Shown: positions 18,101 to 26,669, numbered from the stretch's first letter. The stretch: DNA of 64,000 nucleotides from an uncultured Prevotella sp. (GCA_944321295.1 CALUKU010000011.1:1-64000), one strand, 5' to 3'. The notes: a model not told the origin generated them from the sequence alone. A program made the numbers and translations.

Positions 18101-18748
18101 TTAATGTGATTGAGTTAGCCTTACATGAGGATTAGCCTTTAAGAATGCACCTGTGGCGTCCTTTTGGCCGCTTGGAATAGGCGGTACACGTCTTTCATAC
18201 ATTGTGTATTGCATCGTGTCGGCGCATACGTCAATGGCTGTCTCGAACTCGTCAACCTCCACCTCGGCAATAGTTACGCAATTAGCGTCACCCCTGCTTT
18301 TCGACTTGGGTGCTGACTCACCGTCAGAAACGACCTCTACAAGTACATTGTCCTTTGCAAGACCCGATATTTCGGCAGACAGCGTTACAACGTAGCTGTC
18401 GCCGCGCTTTTCCACTTTGGTAATGGTCGGTACACTTGTCATTGCCGTTGCCTCCGTGCCGTCTTTGAGTATATAATCGCCAACGGCAAAGCAAGGTTTG
18501 TAGAACTCATCAACGTAAAGTGTTACAACCTTTTTGTCTTCGGCGTCAACCTCCAGCACTTTTGCAGTCTTTATGACCTGCACCGTCCTGTTCACCTCAT
18601 CCATTATCGCAAGCGTTCCAGCCGGGATAAAGTCGCCAACAGCAAAGTTTTGCTTGGCTACATCCAAGTTGAAGCCGCCGGGCACAATGGATGGGCTGCC
18701 CGTGAATATCGGGCGTGAACCTGTAAATTGTGCGGTTTTCCTTTTCAT
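18101..18748 (-). CDS. Head decoration / head-fibre-like protein
   Basis: 215 aa between scaffold and capsid genes. It contains NFAVGDFIPAGTLAIMDEVNRTVQVIKTAKV and FAVGDYILKDGTEATA, the repeated 'G-D-x-I-P-x-G' beta pattern typical of phage head-fibre or decoration proteins. Exact role unproven. Confidence 0.6.
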   Translation of the reverse strand: MKRKTAQFTGSRPIFTGSPSIVPGGFNLDVAKQNFAVGDFIPAGTLAIMDEVNRTVQVIKTAKVLEVDAEDKKVVTLYVDEFYKPCFAVGDYILKDGTEATAMTSVPTITKVEKRGDSYVVTLSAEISGLAKDNVLVEVVSDGESAPKSKSRGDANCVTIAEVEVDEFETAIDVCADTMQYTMYERRVPPIPSGQKDATGAFLKANPHVRLTQSH

Positions 18749-18756
18749 CTTGTTTG

Positions 18757-19377
18757 TTATTTAGCTGTTAATGATTTCAGCAAGTCTTCCGAGGCCTCGT
18801 CAACCTGTTTCTCACTTGCTGCCTTTCCACCCTCTGAATCATCAGTCATCAGACCGTTAGTAATGAAGTCCTGCTTGATGCTCGCCACTGCCTCCTCTAT
18901 GTCCTCATCATCGGAAATAGACTTTGCAAGTCGGCTGCGGAACTTGGCAGGGATGCCGTGCTTTTCCATTGCGCTTGCAATCTGTGCGGCACGCTCGCCC
19001 TTGCTTCTCTCGGATTTCATTCTTTCGATTTCATCCTCCAAAGCCTTTATCCGCTTTTCATCGGGACTATCGGTAGGCACTCCATCTTTTTTGCCTTTCT
19101 TGCCCTTGCCATCTCCGCCGTTATCGCCGTGATTATCGGGGTCGTCGTCAGACTTATCATCTGTTTTGCCCTTAATATTGACCCATCGCGTTGCCTCGCC
19201 TTGGCTTGCCTTGGCTATTTCAACAACGAGATTTGCCGTTTCCGTAATCGCCGCCTCGTCGGTCGAATCATCCTCAATGCTGCCACCCAATTTTTCGGTT
19301 ATCGCACTTAGATACTTCTCCGACAGCCCGGTGTCCTTACACAGGTCTTTGACTTTTGCAAAGAGTTTTTTGTTCAT
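18757..19377 (-). CDS. Scaffold-like protein
   Basis: 206 aa, strongly charged: an acidic low-complexity centre (KTDDKSDDDPDNHGDNGGDGK) is followed by a coiled coil (KRIKALEDEIERMKSERSKGERAAQIASAMEKHG). Just upstream of head genes, this is the profile of a capsid scaffold protein. First gene of the head block behind the divergent promoter region at 19378-19611. Confidence 0.68.
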   Translation of the reverse strand: MNKKLFAKVKDLCKDTGLSEKYLSAITEKLGGSIEDDSTDEAAITETANLVVEIAKASQGEATRWVNIKGKTDDKSDDDPDNHGDNGGDGKGKKGKKDGVPTDSPDEKRIKALEDEIERMKSERSKGERAAQIASAMEKHGIPAKFRSRLAKSISDDEDIEEAVASIKQDFITNGLMTDDSEGGKAASEKQVDEASEDLLKSLTAK

Positions 19378-19414
19378 GTCTATATTTTTTTAATTATGGT
19401 TTACTATCTATGTG

Positions 19415-19456
19415 CAAATATACAAAATAATTATATTCTGTGTTTGACAAACACAG
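19415..19456 (-). promoter_or_regulatory. Minus-strand promoter with perfect phage operator
   Basis: Minus-strand -7 box TATATTTG (19422 to 19415). Upstream lies the best copy of the phage palindrome, a perfect 19-bp inverted repeat around TGTGTT-N5-AACACA (19438-19456). Its centre is 25 bases from the -7 box, one helical turn farther than in other copies. Likely start of the scaffold/capsid transcript. Confidence 0.6.
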
Positions 19457-19540
19457 AAAAATTTTATTTTTATAATCACCTGATAATCAGTGCTTTAATA
19501 ACACATCATATTTTATGCCATAAAAATAATAGCCAAAATA

Positions 19541-19593
19541 TTTGTTTTATTCAATAAAACACATTATATTTGCAATGTGTTTGATGAACACAT
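19541..19593 (+). promoter_or_regulatory. Promoter of plus-strand island with two operators
   Basis: TTTG (19541-19544), exactly 20 bases, then TATATTTG (19565-19572): a full Bacteroidota promoter. Between the boxes lies a 19-bp perfect palindrome centred on TTTTATTCAATAAAA (19543-19561). Just after the -7 box lies the phage operator TGTGTT-N5-AACACA (19576-19592). First gene starts at 19612. Confidence 0.8.
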
Positions 19594-19611
19594 ATAAACA
19601 ACATAAAGATT

Positions 19612-20007
19612 ATGACACAACAAGAATTTGAAAAAAGGACAGGCATGATGCCGACAGCTGACGAATTTTCACGCATCAACTCATTGTACATGAACACGTC
19701 AATGGACAAGGACGATTTCTGTAAGGATTTCAAGAAGTATGGAAACAGCGAGATTATTAAGCAAGTAAGCGAAAAGTTTGCAAGGTCGGAACAGGAAAAG
19801 GCAGGGCTTGCCGCTGTTCAGGAACAAGAAAGGAAAAACGACTTGGCAGAGTTCCTTATCGGGAAGTCAAGAGTTTACAATGATACGGACTTCCGAAACG
19901 AGGCTGTAAGGCTGATAGGCGAAAAGGAAACGGTTAAAAAGACGGTTGAAATGGGGCTCCAGCTGTGGGATGAAGACAAAGATTTCTTATTAAAAATGAT
20001 TGGATAA
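19612..20007 (+). CDS. Island protein 1, unknown
   Basis: 131 aa, helical and charged, no family recognised. First gene of the plus-strand island; its stop overlaps the next start (TAATG). Shares the promoter/operator at 19541-19593. Transcription opposite to the surrounding head genes marks it as a moron-type gene that may be expressed in the lysogen. Confidence 0.72.
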   Translation: MTQQEFEKRTGMMPTADEFSRINSLYMNTSMDKDDFCKDFKKYGNSEIIKQVSEKFARSEQEKAGLAAVQEQERKNDLAEFLIGKSRVYNDTDFRNEAVRLIGEKETVKKTVEMGLQLWDEDKDFLLKMIG

Positions 20008-20282
20008 TGGATATAAAAGATATTTACGCAAAATATGTAGGCTTTCGGGCAAAGCATCAAGAAAGAATGCTTTTGATATACATGACCGACAAGGAAAGGG
20101 TCTATCTTTTCGACAAGGACGCAAAAACATTTGAAAAGGTATTGAAAATAAAAAAAGAAACGCATGAAGATGGGAATATTGTTTATTCCTCATTCCCTAT
20201 AAGTGAACTTGATACCTATCTGTCGGCATTATTAAATCATGGCTACAAAGTTGCAATGTGTGAAGTTGAAAATAATCGGTAA
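20007..20282 (+). CDS. Small protein resembling MutS domain I
   Basis: 91 aa. The pattern YAKYVGFRAKHQERMLLIYMTDKERVYLFDKDA ... SELDTYLSALLNHGYKVAMCEVEN matches the MutS N-terminal mismatch-recognition domain (…YPDaILLFRmGDFYElF.dDA…YL..L…GYKVAICEQVE). The Phe-x-Glu mismatch wedge is not conserved in the same form (MTDKERVYLF). No ATPase part is present, so it is a stand-alone domain. Overlaps the previous gene by one base. Confidence 0.62.
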   Translation: MDIKDIYAKYVGFRAKHQERMLLIYMTDKERVYLFDKDAKTFEKVLKIKKETHEDGNIVYSSFPISELDTYLSALLNHGYKVAMCEVENNR

Positions 20283-20301
20283 TAATAAACATAAACAAGA
20301 T

Positions 20302-20538
20302 ATGGAAGCAACAATCAGGCTGACAAAAAGAACGGCACTTGAAGAGGTTATCAGGAACAATGACAAACAAGCCATTGCAAGCCTGATAAGCCGCAAGGAG
20401 CAAGCGTTGAAAGAGGCTACAAGCAACGCCGCATTTTACGCAAGCATAAACAATGATGAAATGGCAGACAACGAAACAGCACGCAAAGAACGACTGACAA
20501 AGGACATAAACAAGTTGAAACAAGCATTAAAAAATTGA
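20302..20538 (+). CDS. Island protein, helical, unknown
   Basis: 78 aa from the ATG at 20302 (an upstream in-frame extension is possible but overlaps the previous gene). Predicted coiled coil (LIRKEQALKEATSNAAFY..., LTKDINKLKQALKN). Similar small helical proteins are common in Bacteroidetes mobile elements. No function assigned. Confidence 0.6.
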   Translation: MEATIRLTKRTALEEVIRNNDKQAIASLISRKEQALKEATSNAAFYASINNDEMADNETARKERLTKDINKLKQALKN

Positions 20539-20540
20539 AT

Positions 20541-20726
20541 ATGGCAACATTTTTTTGCGTTACGACAGCGGTATATGACAATGGCCGGACTTCTATGCAC
20601 ATCATACCTCAACAGGCGGAAACAAAGCCGCAAAACAGCATGAGGTCAACAAATAGGGCTGACTATTATTGCGATTGGTTCGACACGTTGGAGCAAGCTA
20701 ATTCGTTTATAAGCGATAACAGCTGA
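20541..20726 (+). CDS. Small island protein, unknown
   Basis: 61 aa beginning MATFFCVTTAVYDNGRTSM, ending WFDTLEQANSFISDNS. Close behind the previous gene (2-base gap) and ahead of a terminator at 20739-20771. Function unknown. Confidence 0.6.
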   Translation: MATFFCVTTAVYDNGRTSMHIIPQQAETKPQNSMRSTNRADYYCDWFDTLEQANSFISDNS

Positions 20727-20738
20727 ATGTAAAACGAA

Positions 20739-20771
20739 CTATTGCCACAAATTGCGGCAATAGTTTGTTTT
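20739..20771 (+). terminator. Terminator fused to next promoter
   Basis: Perfect 8-bp stem CTATTGCC/GGCAATAG (20739-20746, 20756-20763) followed by TTTGTTTT. The same TTTG is the -33 element of the promoter at 20764-20795, so one segment ends the first transcript and starts the next. Confidence 0.75.
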
Positions 20772-20795
20772 ATTGAATAAAATTCAGTAACTTTG
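20764..20795 (+). promoter_or_regulatory. Second island promoter with palindrome between boxes
   Basis: TTTG (20764-20767), 20 bases, TAACTTTG (20788-20795). The spacer holds the palindrome TTTTATTGAATAAAA (20768-20782), the same site as in the first island promoter (19545-19559) except for the central base. Confidence 0.78.
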
Positions 20796-20814
20796 TTTCT
20801 CAAAAACAATTTTG

Positions 20815-21066
20815 ATGAAACAGGAAAGAAAAGTAATACACGTTGAGCTGCTCACACCGCCGGACGGATATAAGAAGCATTACTACTTTGGCAGCATTGC
20901 CGCGATATATGACATTTTGCCGAAAGAGGTAGTCGGCATATCAAAGGAGGCACTTTGGAACACATCACATAATAACGAATATGTCGGCAGGAAAGCAATC
21001 ATAAGACGCGGCGTGATACACACCAAAAGCGGTGAAAGGGGCAAAAGAGACAATAAAGAACAGTAA
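20815..21066 (+). CDS. Small island protein, unknown
   Basis: 83 aa (MKQERKVIHVELLTPPDGYKKHYYFGSIAAIYDILPKEVVGISKEALWN...). The layout resembles small phage/mobile-element proteins with a helix-turn-helix-like segment (AIYDILPKEVVGISKEALWN). First gene after the second island promoter, and 11 bp ahead of the ADP-ribosylglycohydrolase gene. Start at ATG 20815; the preceding TTG was not chosen. No function assigned. Confidence 0.65.
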   Translation: MKQERKVIHVELLTPPDGYKKHYYFGSIAAIYDILPKEVVGISKEALWNTSHNNEYVGRKAIIRRGVIHTKSGERGKRDNKEQ

Positions 21067-21077
21067 AACAAAGAACA

Positions 21078-21848
21078 ATGTTAGGGGCAATAATTGGTGA
21101 TATTGTAGGCTCACGTTTCGAGTTTAACAATACGAGAAAGCGCGATTTCAGGATGTTCACGAAAGAATGCGAATTTACAGACGATACTGTTTGCACTGTG
21201 GCGGTAGCTGACGCGATAGCCAAGGGCATAAATTACCGTGACAGCCTTTTGAATTGGTGCAACAGATACCCTCACCCCAAAGGCGGTTACGGCGCATCAT
21301 TCGCCCATTGGCTCGCATCAGATAACCCACAACCCTACAACAGCTTCGGCAATGGCTCGGCAATGAGGGTTGCGCCTGTCGCATGGGCATTTGACGATTT
21401 ACAGGAAGTTAAAAGACAGGCGAAAAAGACTGCAAGCGTTACACACAACCATCCTGAAGGCATTAAAGGAGCGGTTGCCGTGGCACATGGTATTTATGTC
21501 TTACGGAAGACGCACGACCTTAAATGTCTAAGGGATGCAATGTTGCAATATTACCCGACGTTTGTTGATGTTCAGCCTACAGGTGCTTTTGATGAAACGT
21601 GCCAAGGCACTGTGCCACTTTGCTTGAAAGTCGTTGTCAGTTCAACGTCATTCGAGGATGCTATAAGGAACGCCATTTCCTGCGGTGGCGACAGTGATAC
21701 GATAGGCGCGATAGTCGGTTCAATGGCAGAGGCGATATGGGACATACCAGGCACTATCATTGACACGGCTTTTGATTACCTGCCTGTTGATATGCTCAAC
21801 GCAATAAATGATTTTTTCCATTTTTTGAACAACAGAAAACACGCATGA
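21078..21848 (+). CDS. ADP-ribosylglycohydrolase (DraG/ARH family)
   Basis: 256 aa. Removes ADP-ribose from ADP-ribosylated targets using Mg ions. Family features: N-terminal GAIIGDIVGSRFEF, metal motif CEFTDDT (D35/D36), the middle GNGSAMRVAPVAW, and C-terminal GGDSDTIGAIVGSMAEA (D205, D207). All expected metal ligands are present, so the enzyme should be active. It lies in a plus-strand island with its own promoter and converges on the MuF-ADP-ribosyltransferase gene (22204-24843), which suggests a reversal or immunity function for that activity. The functional link is inference. Confidence 0.93.
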   Translation: MLGAIIGDIVGSRFEFNNTRKRDFRMFTKECEFTDDTVCTVAVADAIAKGINYRDSLLNWCNRYPHPKGGYGASFAHWLASDNPQPYNSFGNGSAMRVAPVAWAFDDLQEVKRQAKKTASVTHNHPEGIKGAVAVAHGIYVLRKTHDLKCLRDAMLQYYPTFVDVQPTGAFDETCQGTVPLCLKVVVSSTSFEDAIRNAISCGGDSDTIGAIVGSMAEAIWDIPGTIIDTAFDYLPVDMLNAINDFFHFLNNRKHA

Positions 21849-21849
21849 C

Positions 21850-22185
21850 ATGGAAAACGAAAAGAACATAAAGGATTTTTGCCGCTACTTCAACAATGAA
21901 GACAGCAACCCATATCAAGGTAAAAATGCCGACAAGGCAATGTTTTGGCTTTGCGAGGGATTTTGGTATGCTCACATATCGAAACCCGATGAAAACGACC
22001 CTTTGGGTGATATGCTTGACGAATATCTGCGCGCCGGATTAAGGACATACGAACAATACGACAACGTGCCGATAACATTAAAAGCCGTGCTGTTCAACCG
22101 TTTCTGCCAATATAACGACCGCATGGATATTAAGGCATTCAAAGAGTTTTACGCTGATAAATACATGAAAGGAGGGCATAGCTGA
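21850..22185 (+). CDS. Island protein of unknown function
   Basis: 111 aa, acidic and helical (MFWLCEGFWYAHISKPDENDPLGDMLDEYLRAGLRTYEQYDN), no family recognised. It starts 1 base after the ADP-ribosylglycohydrolase stop, so both are co-translated and may work together. The terminator at 22171-22200 overlaps its last codons. Confidence 0.7.
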   Translation: MENEKNIKDFCRYFNNEDSNPYQGKNADKAMFWLCEGFWYAHISKPDENDPLGDMLDEYLRAGLRTYEQYDNVPITLKAVLFNRFCQYNDRMDIKAFKEFYADKYMKGGHS

Positions 22186-22200
22186 ATGCCCTCCTTTTTT
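22171..22200 (+). terminator. Strong terminator of plus-strand island
   Basis: Perfect 9-bp stem GGAGGGCAT/ATGCCCTCC with 6-base loop, then TTTTTT. It includes the stop codon of the last island gene and separates it from the converging minus-strand MuF gene. Confidence 0.9.
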
Positions 22201-22203
22201 ACT

Positions 22204-24843
22204 TTATTCAAATTCGCAATAAAAGCCACTACTTGTTGTTACCATTTGTTTTATTGTTCGTGGATTTTGCGCCAGCACTTCAAGGTCTATATACCACTTG
22301 CCGTTTGTATATTCAGCCTTTGTTATTCTGAATTTTGTGCCACGCTGTAATATTATCTCGTTTTCATTCGTCACCACGGGCTTTGACATGCCGTCCCAAC
22401 CTTTGCCGGGACAATATATGCCGTTATTGTGCTTGCCGCCAAAGTTAGAGAAAGGCTCTACGTATGTAGCACGTGTTCCCTTTGGACAATAGATATTCAG
22501 GCATACAGGCTTTGAGCCAAATGCCGTGTTCCGGCAATCTCCGCATGACATAAAGGAGTCATCTGTACCCTCGAGCCCTACAAGTTTGCTCGGATTTGAC
22601 GCATATTCTTCAAGCGGCTTTGGCAATTTGAAACGGTATTGCATGAATGCCGTTATTTCATCACGCTTTACCCAAACATCATCATTGAAGCTGCTTCGCG
22701 CAATGTAATCAGTCATGCCCTTAATGTGCCGCTCACTTTCCGCCAGCCTGCTTGTGTAATAATGGTAATAGCCTTTTATGGCCCTCAACGGCTCTGTTAT
22801 GTATGAGCTGCCAGCGGTATATTGGAACATTGCGGCTTTTTCACTCTCTGAAGCGACCGCCCAATTCGCCTTTGCATTGTCAAAGAAGTAATCATTTGCA
22901 TCACTTTCATCATGAAACCATTTAGCCGCATCCTTTCGTTTTTGCGTATAGTCTGACGGCTTAAATGTGATTTCTGTTTCGGCGTTGCCTGCGTTTTTCT
23001 TCCTTGCACGGTTTGCCGCCGCTTTTTCAAGTTGGCTGCGCTTTTCCTGAATGGCTGCGACAGCTTGCTGCGCCGCTGCCTTGTCGGAGGCGTTTATGGC
23101 ATTATCAAGACTTTGCAACAGGCTCTTGTATTGCTGCGACTTCGTGCTGAATGCCTTTGCACTTGCCGCCTCACTCTTTATTTTCTGCCAATCAAGCAAG
23201 TCATTAACTCTCTCAAGCTCCTTAACGTATGCGGCTTGCGAAACCTGCCACGTGGCATATTTCTGTTGCACATTGTGCATATTGCCGCCTAAGAAGTCGT
23301 AAGCCTCGAACTTCAATTTCTTTGCTTGCTGTTCCAGCGTAAGGTTTGCCCATTGTTGTAGCTTGGCCGTAACGGCATCGTTGACGGCAACAGCGTCAGC
23401 CATTGAGAATTTGCGTGCAACCTCCATTGGGTTGTCTATCTTGTCAAGCGCCAATATCTGCTTGCCGATTTCTTTCAATGCCCTTGCAGTCTTCAATATA
23501 TCCTCATCGTTCCCACGTTTCAGTGCATCAGCCAAAGCCGAAGTGTCAACGTCGGAAATGCCCGACATATAATCAAGTATGCTTTGGCCGTACTTCCGTG
23601 TAGCCTTGCGATTATTCCATGCCTTGCGTATTGCATCTTCCTGTTCTTTGGTACGTGCTGCGTGACGTTCTTTCGCCCTCTCTTGCACTGACGGCGGATT
23701 AATGACCTTTTGGTTGTCCCTAATAAAATAAGGCAGTGTGCCCCTTTGTTTCGCTGCCTCGACCCTTTCGGAATTGTCGTCAAGCCACGTGATGAAGTTG
23801 CCGGGCAGCTTTGAAACGCTGTTGTCGCTGTGAACGCCGCTTGCACTTTCGCCGTCAAGTATCTTGTCAAGCATTTTGTCGATTTCCTCATTCTCGGCAA
23901 GCACGGGCACTTGATAGCAACGGCAAGCCGGATGCCAGCCCGTCCACTTGAACGTTTTGGGATATACGCCTTTCAAGTCGTCGCATATATCGGCGACAGG
24001 GTGGTTGTTGCTTAACTTGATTTCAATGCCGACGACAAAATCAAGCTGTTGCCAGCGTGTGTGGTCGGCTGTTCGGTAGGCAATGTTCGTTTCAGTACGC
24101 GCGAGGCGCAATGCGTTGCGGTAGCTTGAACGGTAAACGCCACTGCCGGGATGGTACTTGCGTGGGCTGTCATCCACCCATTTGTAACTTCCGCTTTCCT
24201 TGTCGTACACCCTGCGTTTCCATTTCCGCCCATATACAGGGTTGCCGTTTTCATCCTCACCGATTTTTACGCGGAAACGCCTATAAAAACGGTCGGGGTC
24301 TTGCAAGTATTGCTTTATTTTAGTGGCAAGCCTCGATGCAGGTGTACCCTCACCTATTGCCAAATCAAGCGTGTTTTCAAGCTCGTCTTTGAACATACTC
24401 GTGTACTTCCACACCTTTTGTGAAAGGTTAAGTCCGCCATCGCCCGACTTCCGGGCAAAGAAAGCATCCATTGCCTCCTTGTTTCGCATGAAATAACGGG
24501 CAAAATGATTGTCTTCAATGGACTTTTCACCGAACACGCTTTTAACAAGCCCATCGTTATTCTCGTTGGCAGTCAGCCATTCCTTTTCAACGCCGTTACG
24601 GATGGTTTGGTAAACTTGGCTGTACATAGACCGAAGTATCGGCGTTACGTCTTCTGAATAGCCGTAATCGCTGAAATTGAAAGGCTTGCCGTCTTCAAGC
24701 TCCGTGCCTTTAACAAGGTCGATTATATCCTCAAATGCTTTTTGGTATATCGCCCTGACCTGCGCGGCATAACCCTCCGTCCGCTTGAACAGCTCCTGTT
24801 CAAACTTCTTATAGTCTACGTACTTTTGTTTAGCCATAGTCAA
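22204..24843 (-). CDS. MuF minor head protein fused to ADP-ribosyltransferase-like domain
   Basis: 879 aa. Residues ~1-330: phage Mu-F head morphogenesis domain, ending in RTETNIAYRTADHTRW ... SNNHPVADICDDLKGVYP ... WTGWHPACRCY. Long helical linker to ~660. C-terminal ~200 residues have the order of a VIP2/Alt-like ADP-ribosyltransferase: YTAGSSYITEPLRAIKG, Arg in VWVKRDE (~R727), a DDSFMSCGD segment in place of the usual S-T-S (~S766), CLNIYCPKGTRATYVEP, then E827-N-E829 in NEIILQRGTKFRI (E-x-E motif). Located between portal and scaffold, so it should be packaged and could be injected with DNA. The S-T-S deviation leaves activity uncertain. Confidence 0.82.
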   Translation of the reverse strand: MTMAKQKYVDYKKFEQELFKRTEGYAAQVRAIYQKAFEDIIDLVKGTELEDGKPFNFSDYGYSEDVTPILRSMYSQVYQTIRNGVEKEWLTANENNDGLVKSVFGEKSIEDNHFARYFMRNKEAMDAFFARKSGDGGLNLSQKVWKYTSMFKDELENTLDLAIGEGTPASRLATKIKQYLQDPDRFYRRFRVKIGEDENGNPVYGRKWKRRVYDKESGSYKWVDDSPRKYHPGSGVYRSSYRNALRLARTETNIAYRTADHTRWQQLDFVVGIEIKLSNNHPVADICDDLKGVYPKTFKWTGWHPACRCYQVPVLAENEEIDKMLDKILDGESASGVHSDNSVSKLPGNFITWLDDNSERVEAAKQRGTLPYFIRDNQKVINPPSVQERAKERHAARTKEQEDAIRKAWNNRKATRKYGQSILDYMSGISDVDTSALADALKRGNDEDILKTARALKEIGKQILALDKIDNPMEVARKFSMADAVAVNDAVTAKLQQWANLTLEQQAKKLKFEAYDFLGGNMHNVQQKYATWQVSQAAYVKELERVNDLLDWQKIKSEAASAKAFSTKSQQYKSLLQSLDNAINASDKAAAQQAVAAIQEKRSQLEKAAANRARKKNAGNAETEITFKPSDYTQKRKDAAKWFHDESDANDYFFDNAKANWAVASESEKAAMFQYTAGSSYITEPLRAIKGYYHYYTSRLAESERHIKGMTDYIARSSFNDDVWVKRDEITAFMQYRFKLPKPLEEYASNPSKLVGLEGTDDSFMSCGDCRNTAFGSKPVCLNIYCPKGTRATYVEPFSNFGGKHNNGIYCPGKGWDGMSKPVVTNENEIILQRGTKFRITKAEYTNGKWYIDLEVLAQNPRTIKQMVTTSSGFYCEFE

Positions 24844-25034
24844 TCATCTGTATAATACTCGTCATCTGCCGGGGTGACCTGCGCAAAGGAACAAAAACCG
24901 ACAGGGCGTTTTACCTTGTCTTCCATGTCTTCGCGCAACATTTCGTCCCTGAATATTGGAACACCGAAGACGTAAAGGGTAACGACTTCACCCGATTTGC
25001 CGCTTTCGTGCCGTCTATATATCACCGGCTTCAT
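24840..25034 (-). CDS. Small protein, unknown
   Basis: 64 aa (MKPVIYRRHESGKSGEVVTLYVFGVPIFRDEM...). Overlaps the MuF gene start by 4 bases and the previous gene's end by 4, so translation is coupled. No function assigned. Confidence 0.65.
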   Translation of the reverse strand: MKPVIYRRHESGKSGEVVTLYVFGVPIFRDEMLREDMEDKVKRPVGFCSFAQVTPADDEYYTDD

Positions 25035-25222
25035 ACCCCCTGCCTTTTCTCAAACCGTTTACAACAGTCTGAATCCAAAAACTTGCTGTATTTCTCGAAA
25101 GGGCATTTGCATAGAAACGGCTCACCTTTGTAGTTTAATTCGTGGTAGTCATAGGAATGTTTGCACTCCCTACAATGATACTCACTTTCTGCGACCTTTG
25201 TCTTTTTCTTTGCCATGCTCAT
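25031..25222 (-). CDS. Small cysteine-rich (zinc-ribbon-like) protein
   Basis: 63 aa with CRECKHSYDYHELNYKGEPFLCKCP ... CCKRFEKR, a CxxC-x15-CxC-CC arrangement that could bind one zinc ion. Similar small proteins sit next to portal genes in Bacteroidetes phages. Function unknown. Confidence 0.68.
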   Translation of the reverse strand: MSMAKKKTKVAESEYHCRECKHSYDYHELNYKGEPFLCKCPFEKYSKFLDSDCCKRFEKRQGV

Positions 25223-25226
25223 TTAT

Positions 25227-26651
25227 CTATTCTGCTTGTCCGAAAACATCCATTTGGTTAAGTTCCCTTTGCTGTTCCAATCTTTGCGCATCTTCCTTGT
25301 TAAGGCGTTCAATCTCCGTTTTCGAGTCCTTTACGAGGTAAGACAATTCAACATAAGTTTCACGGCTAAGTGCGCCATCATTATATTGCTTGGATATATC
25401 CGACAGCATTTCGCTAACGTCGTCGCCAAATGGCTCTTGGAACTCGTGCCCAAGTTCCAATTCTTCATATTGCTTTCGATGTACATAATCAAGCACGTTG
25501 CCCAATATGGCTTTCATAAGCGAGGCATGGCGGTTCATATACCCATCGTGGCGGTCTTTATGCCGCTCTGCCTTGATGACTGCAAGAAGCATCACCTTGC
25601 GGATTGCCTTTGCCGAAAGGTTGCCCAAGGACTTCATATTGTCGAAGTCAATGTTTGGGGTGAAACTCTTGGAAAGTATATGCTTATCCAAACGCTCGAA
25701 CTCATCCTTTTTGCTACCACTTGCCTGGTCCCAGGTCAGGTAACGTATTTCACCGCCGTTTTTCAATATAAACAGTTTAGCTTCTTCTTCCGACTTGGGC
25801 AACGAATTAATAATCTCGGCTGTTGCCACCATTGCCGGATTGGCGAAACGGTCTATTACATCCGCATCCACGCTTTCCATTTGCTCCACACGTTCAATCA
25901 TGTATTGCACATCCTCGTGTTCGGGTTCTTGTTCAAACAACAAGACAGGTATCTTCCCGATTGGGTTTGCCCCCTTTACGACTTCCCATCCGTAATTGCC
26001 CTTCTTGCACCTGTATATGGTATCAGCCGTATAAATGTCAACATGATGCACCGTATTGTTCCCATTTTCCGTTAGGTAATAGCCCCACGCAAAGGCCGTC
26101 AGATGCTTGTATTGGTCTTTTATAGTGTATATATCATCATTAGTCTTTTTACACAACACGTTAAGCATAAGCCGTGGTTTGTCTTCCTTGTCTTTGTAGA
26201 CATGGTACAATATGGCAGACGTTCCCTCCGCCCCGGCGGCACGCTTACACTCCCTGACGATTGCATCGAAGTGTACGTCTCTGTTTAACTGTTTGAAGTT
26301 CGCAAAAGCCTCGTCCGTGCTCTTACTCATCTGCGTCCACTTCACGGGTCGCCCATACAGGAACACCAACGCTATCTCATTGATGAATTTCTGATAGGGA
26401 ATAGGTATCTTGTTACGTTTACTCCAACGTATGAAATTACCATCTTTATCATACACGGGTTTATCCTTGCGTTCCATAATCCTGTGTGTCGGCAGCTCGT
26501 AGTCAAGTAAGTTTTTCGCGGCTGCTCCCGAATGGTTGTACATCATAGACAATGCCCTTGTCACGTCCTTTGACTCCAGCAATTCCACGAAGCCTTGCTT
26601 ATAGCCTACGGCTGCCTTGATGTTGTTCTTGATGTAATCTATTACTCCCAT
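25227..26651 (-). CDS. Portal protein (SPP1 gp6-like)
   Basis: 474 aa. The pattern IPIPYQKFINEIALVFLYGRPVKW, LLFEQEPEHEDVQYMIERVEQMESVDADVIDRFANPAMV and a helical C-terminus match phage portal proteins of the SPP1 gp6 family. Forms the 12-subunit ring at the head vertex. Position directly after the large terminase agrees. Confidence 0.9.
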   Translation of the reverse strand: MGVIDYIKNNIKAAVGYKQGFVELLESKDVTRALSMMYNHSGAAAKNLLDYELPTHRIMERKDKPVYDKDGNFIRWSKRNKIPIPYQKFINEIALVFLYGRPVKWTQMSKSTDEAFANFKQLNRDVHFDAIVRECKRAAGAEGTSAILYHVYKDKEDKPRLMLNVLCKKTNDDIYTIKDQYKHLTAFAWGYYLTENGNNTVHHVDIYTADTIYRCKKGNYGWEVVKGANPIGKIPVLLFEQEPEHEDVQYMIERVEQMESVDADVIDRFANPAMVATAEIINSLPKSEEEAKLFILKNGGEIRYLTWDQASGSKKDEFERLDKHILSKSFTPNIDFDNMKSLGNLSAKAIRKVMLLAVIKAERHKDRHDGYMNRHASLMKAILGNVLDYVHRKQYEELELGHEFQEPFGDDVSEMLSDISKQYNDGALSRETYVELSYLVKDSKTEIERLNKEDAQRLEQQRELNQMDVFGQAE

Positions 26652-26669
26652 GACTATTTTGTTTTTGAT

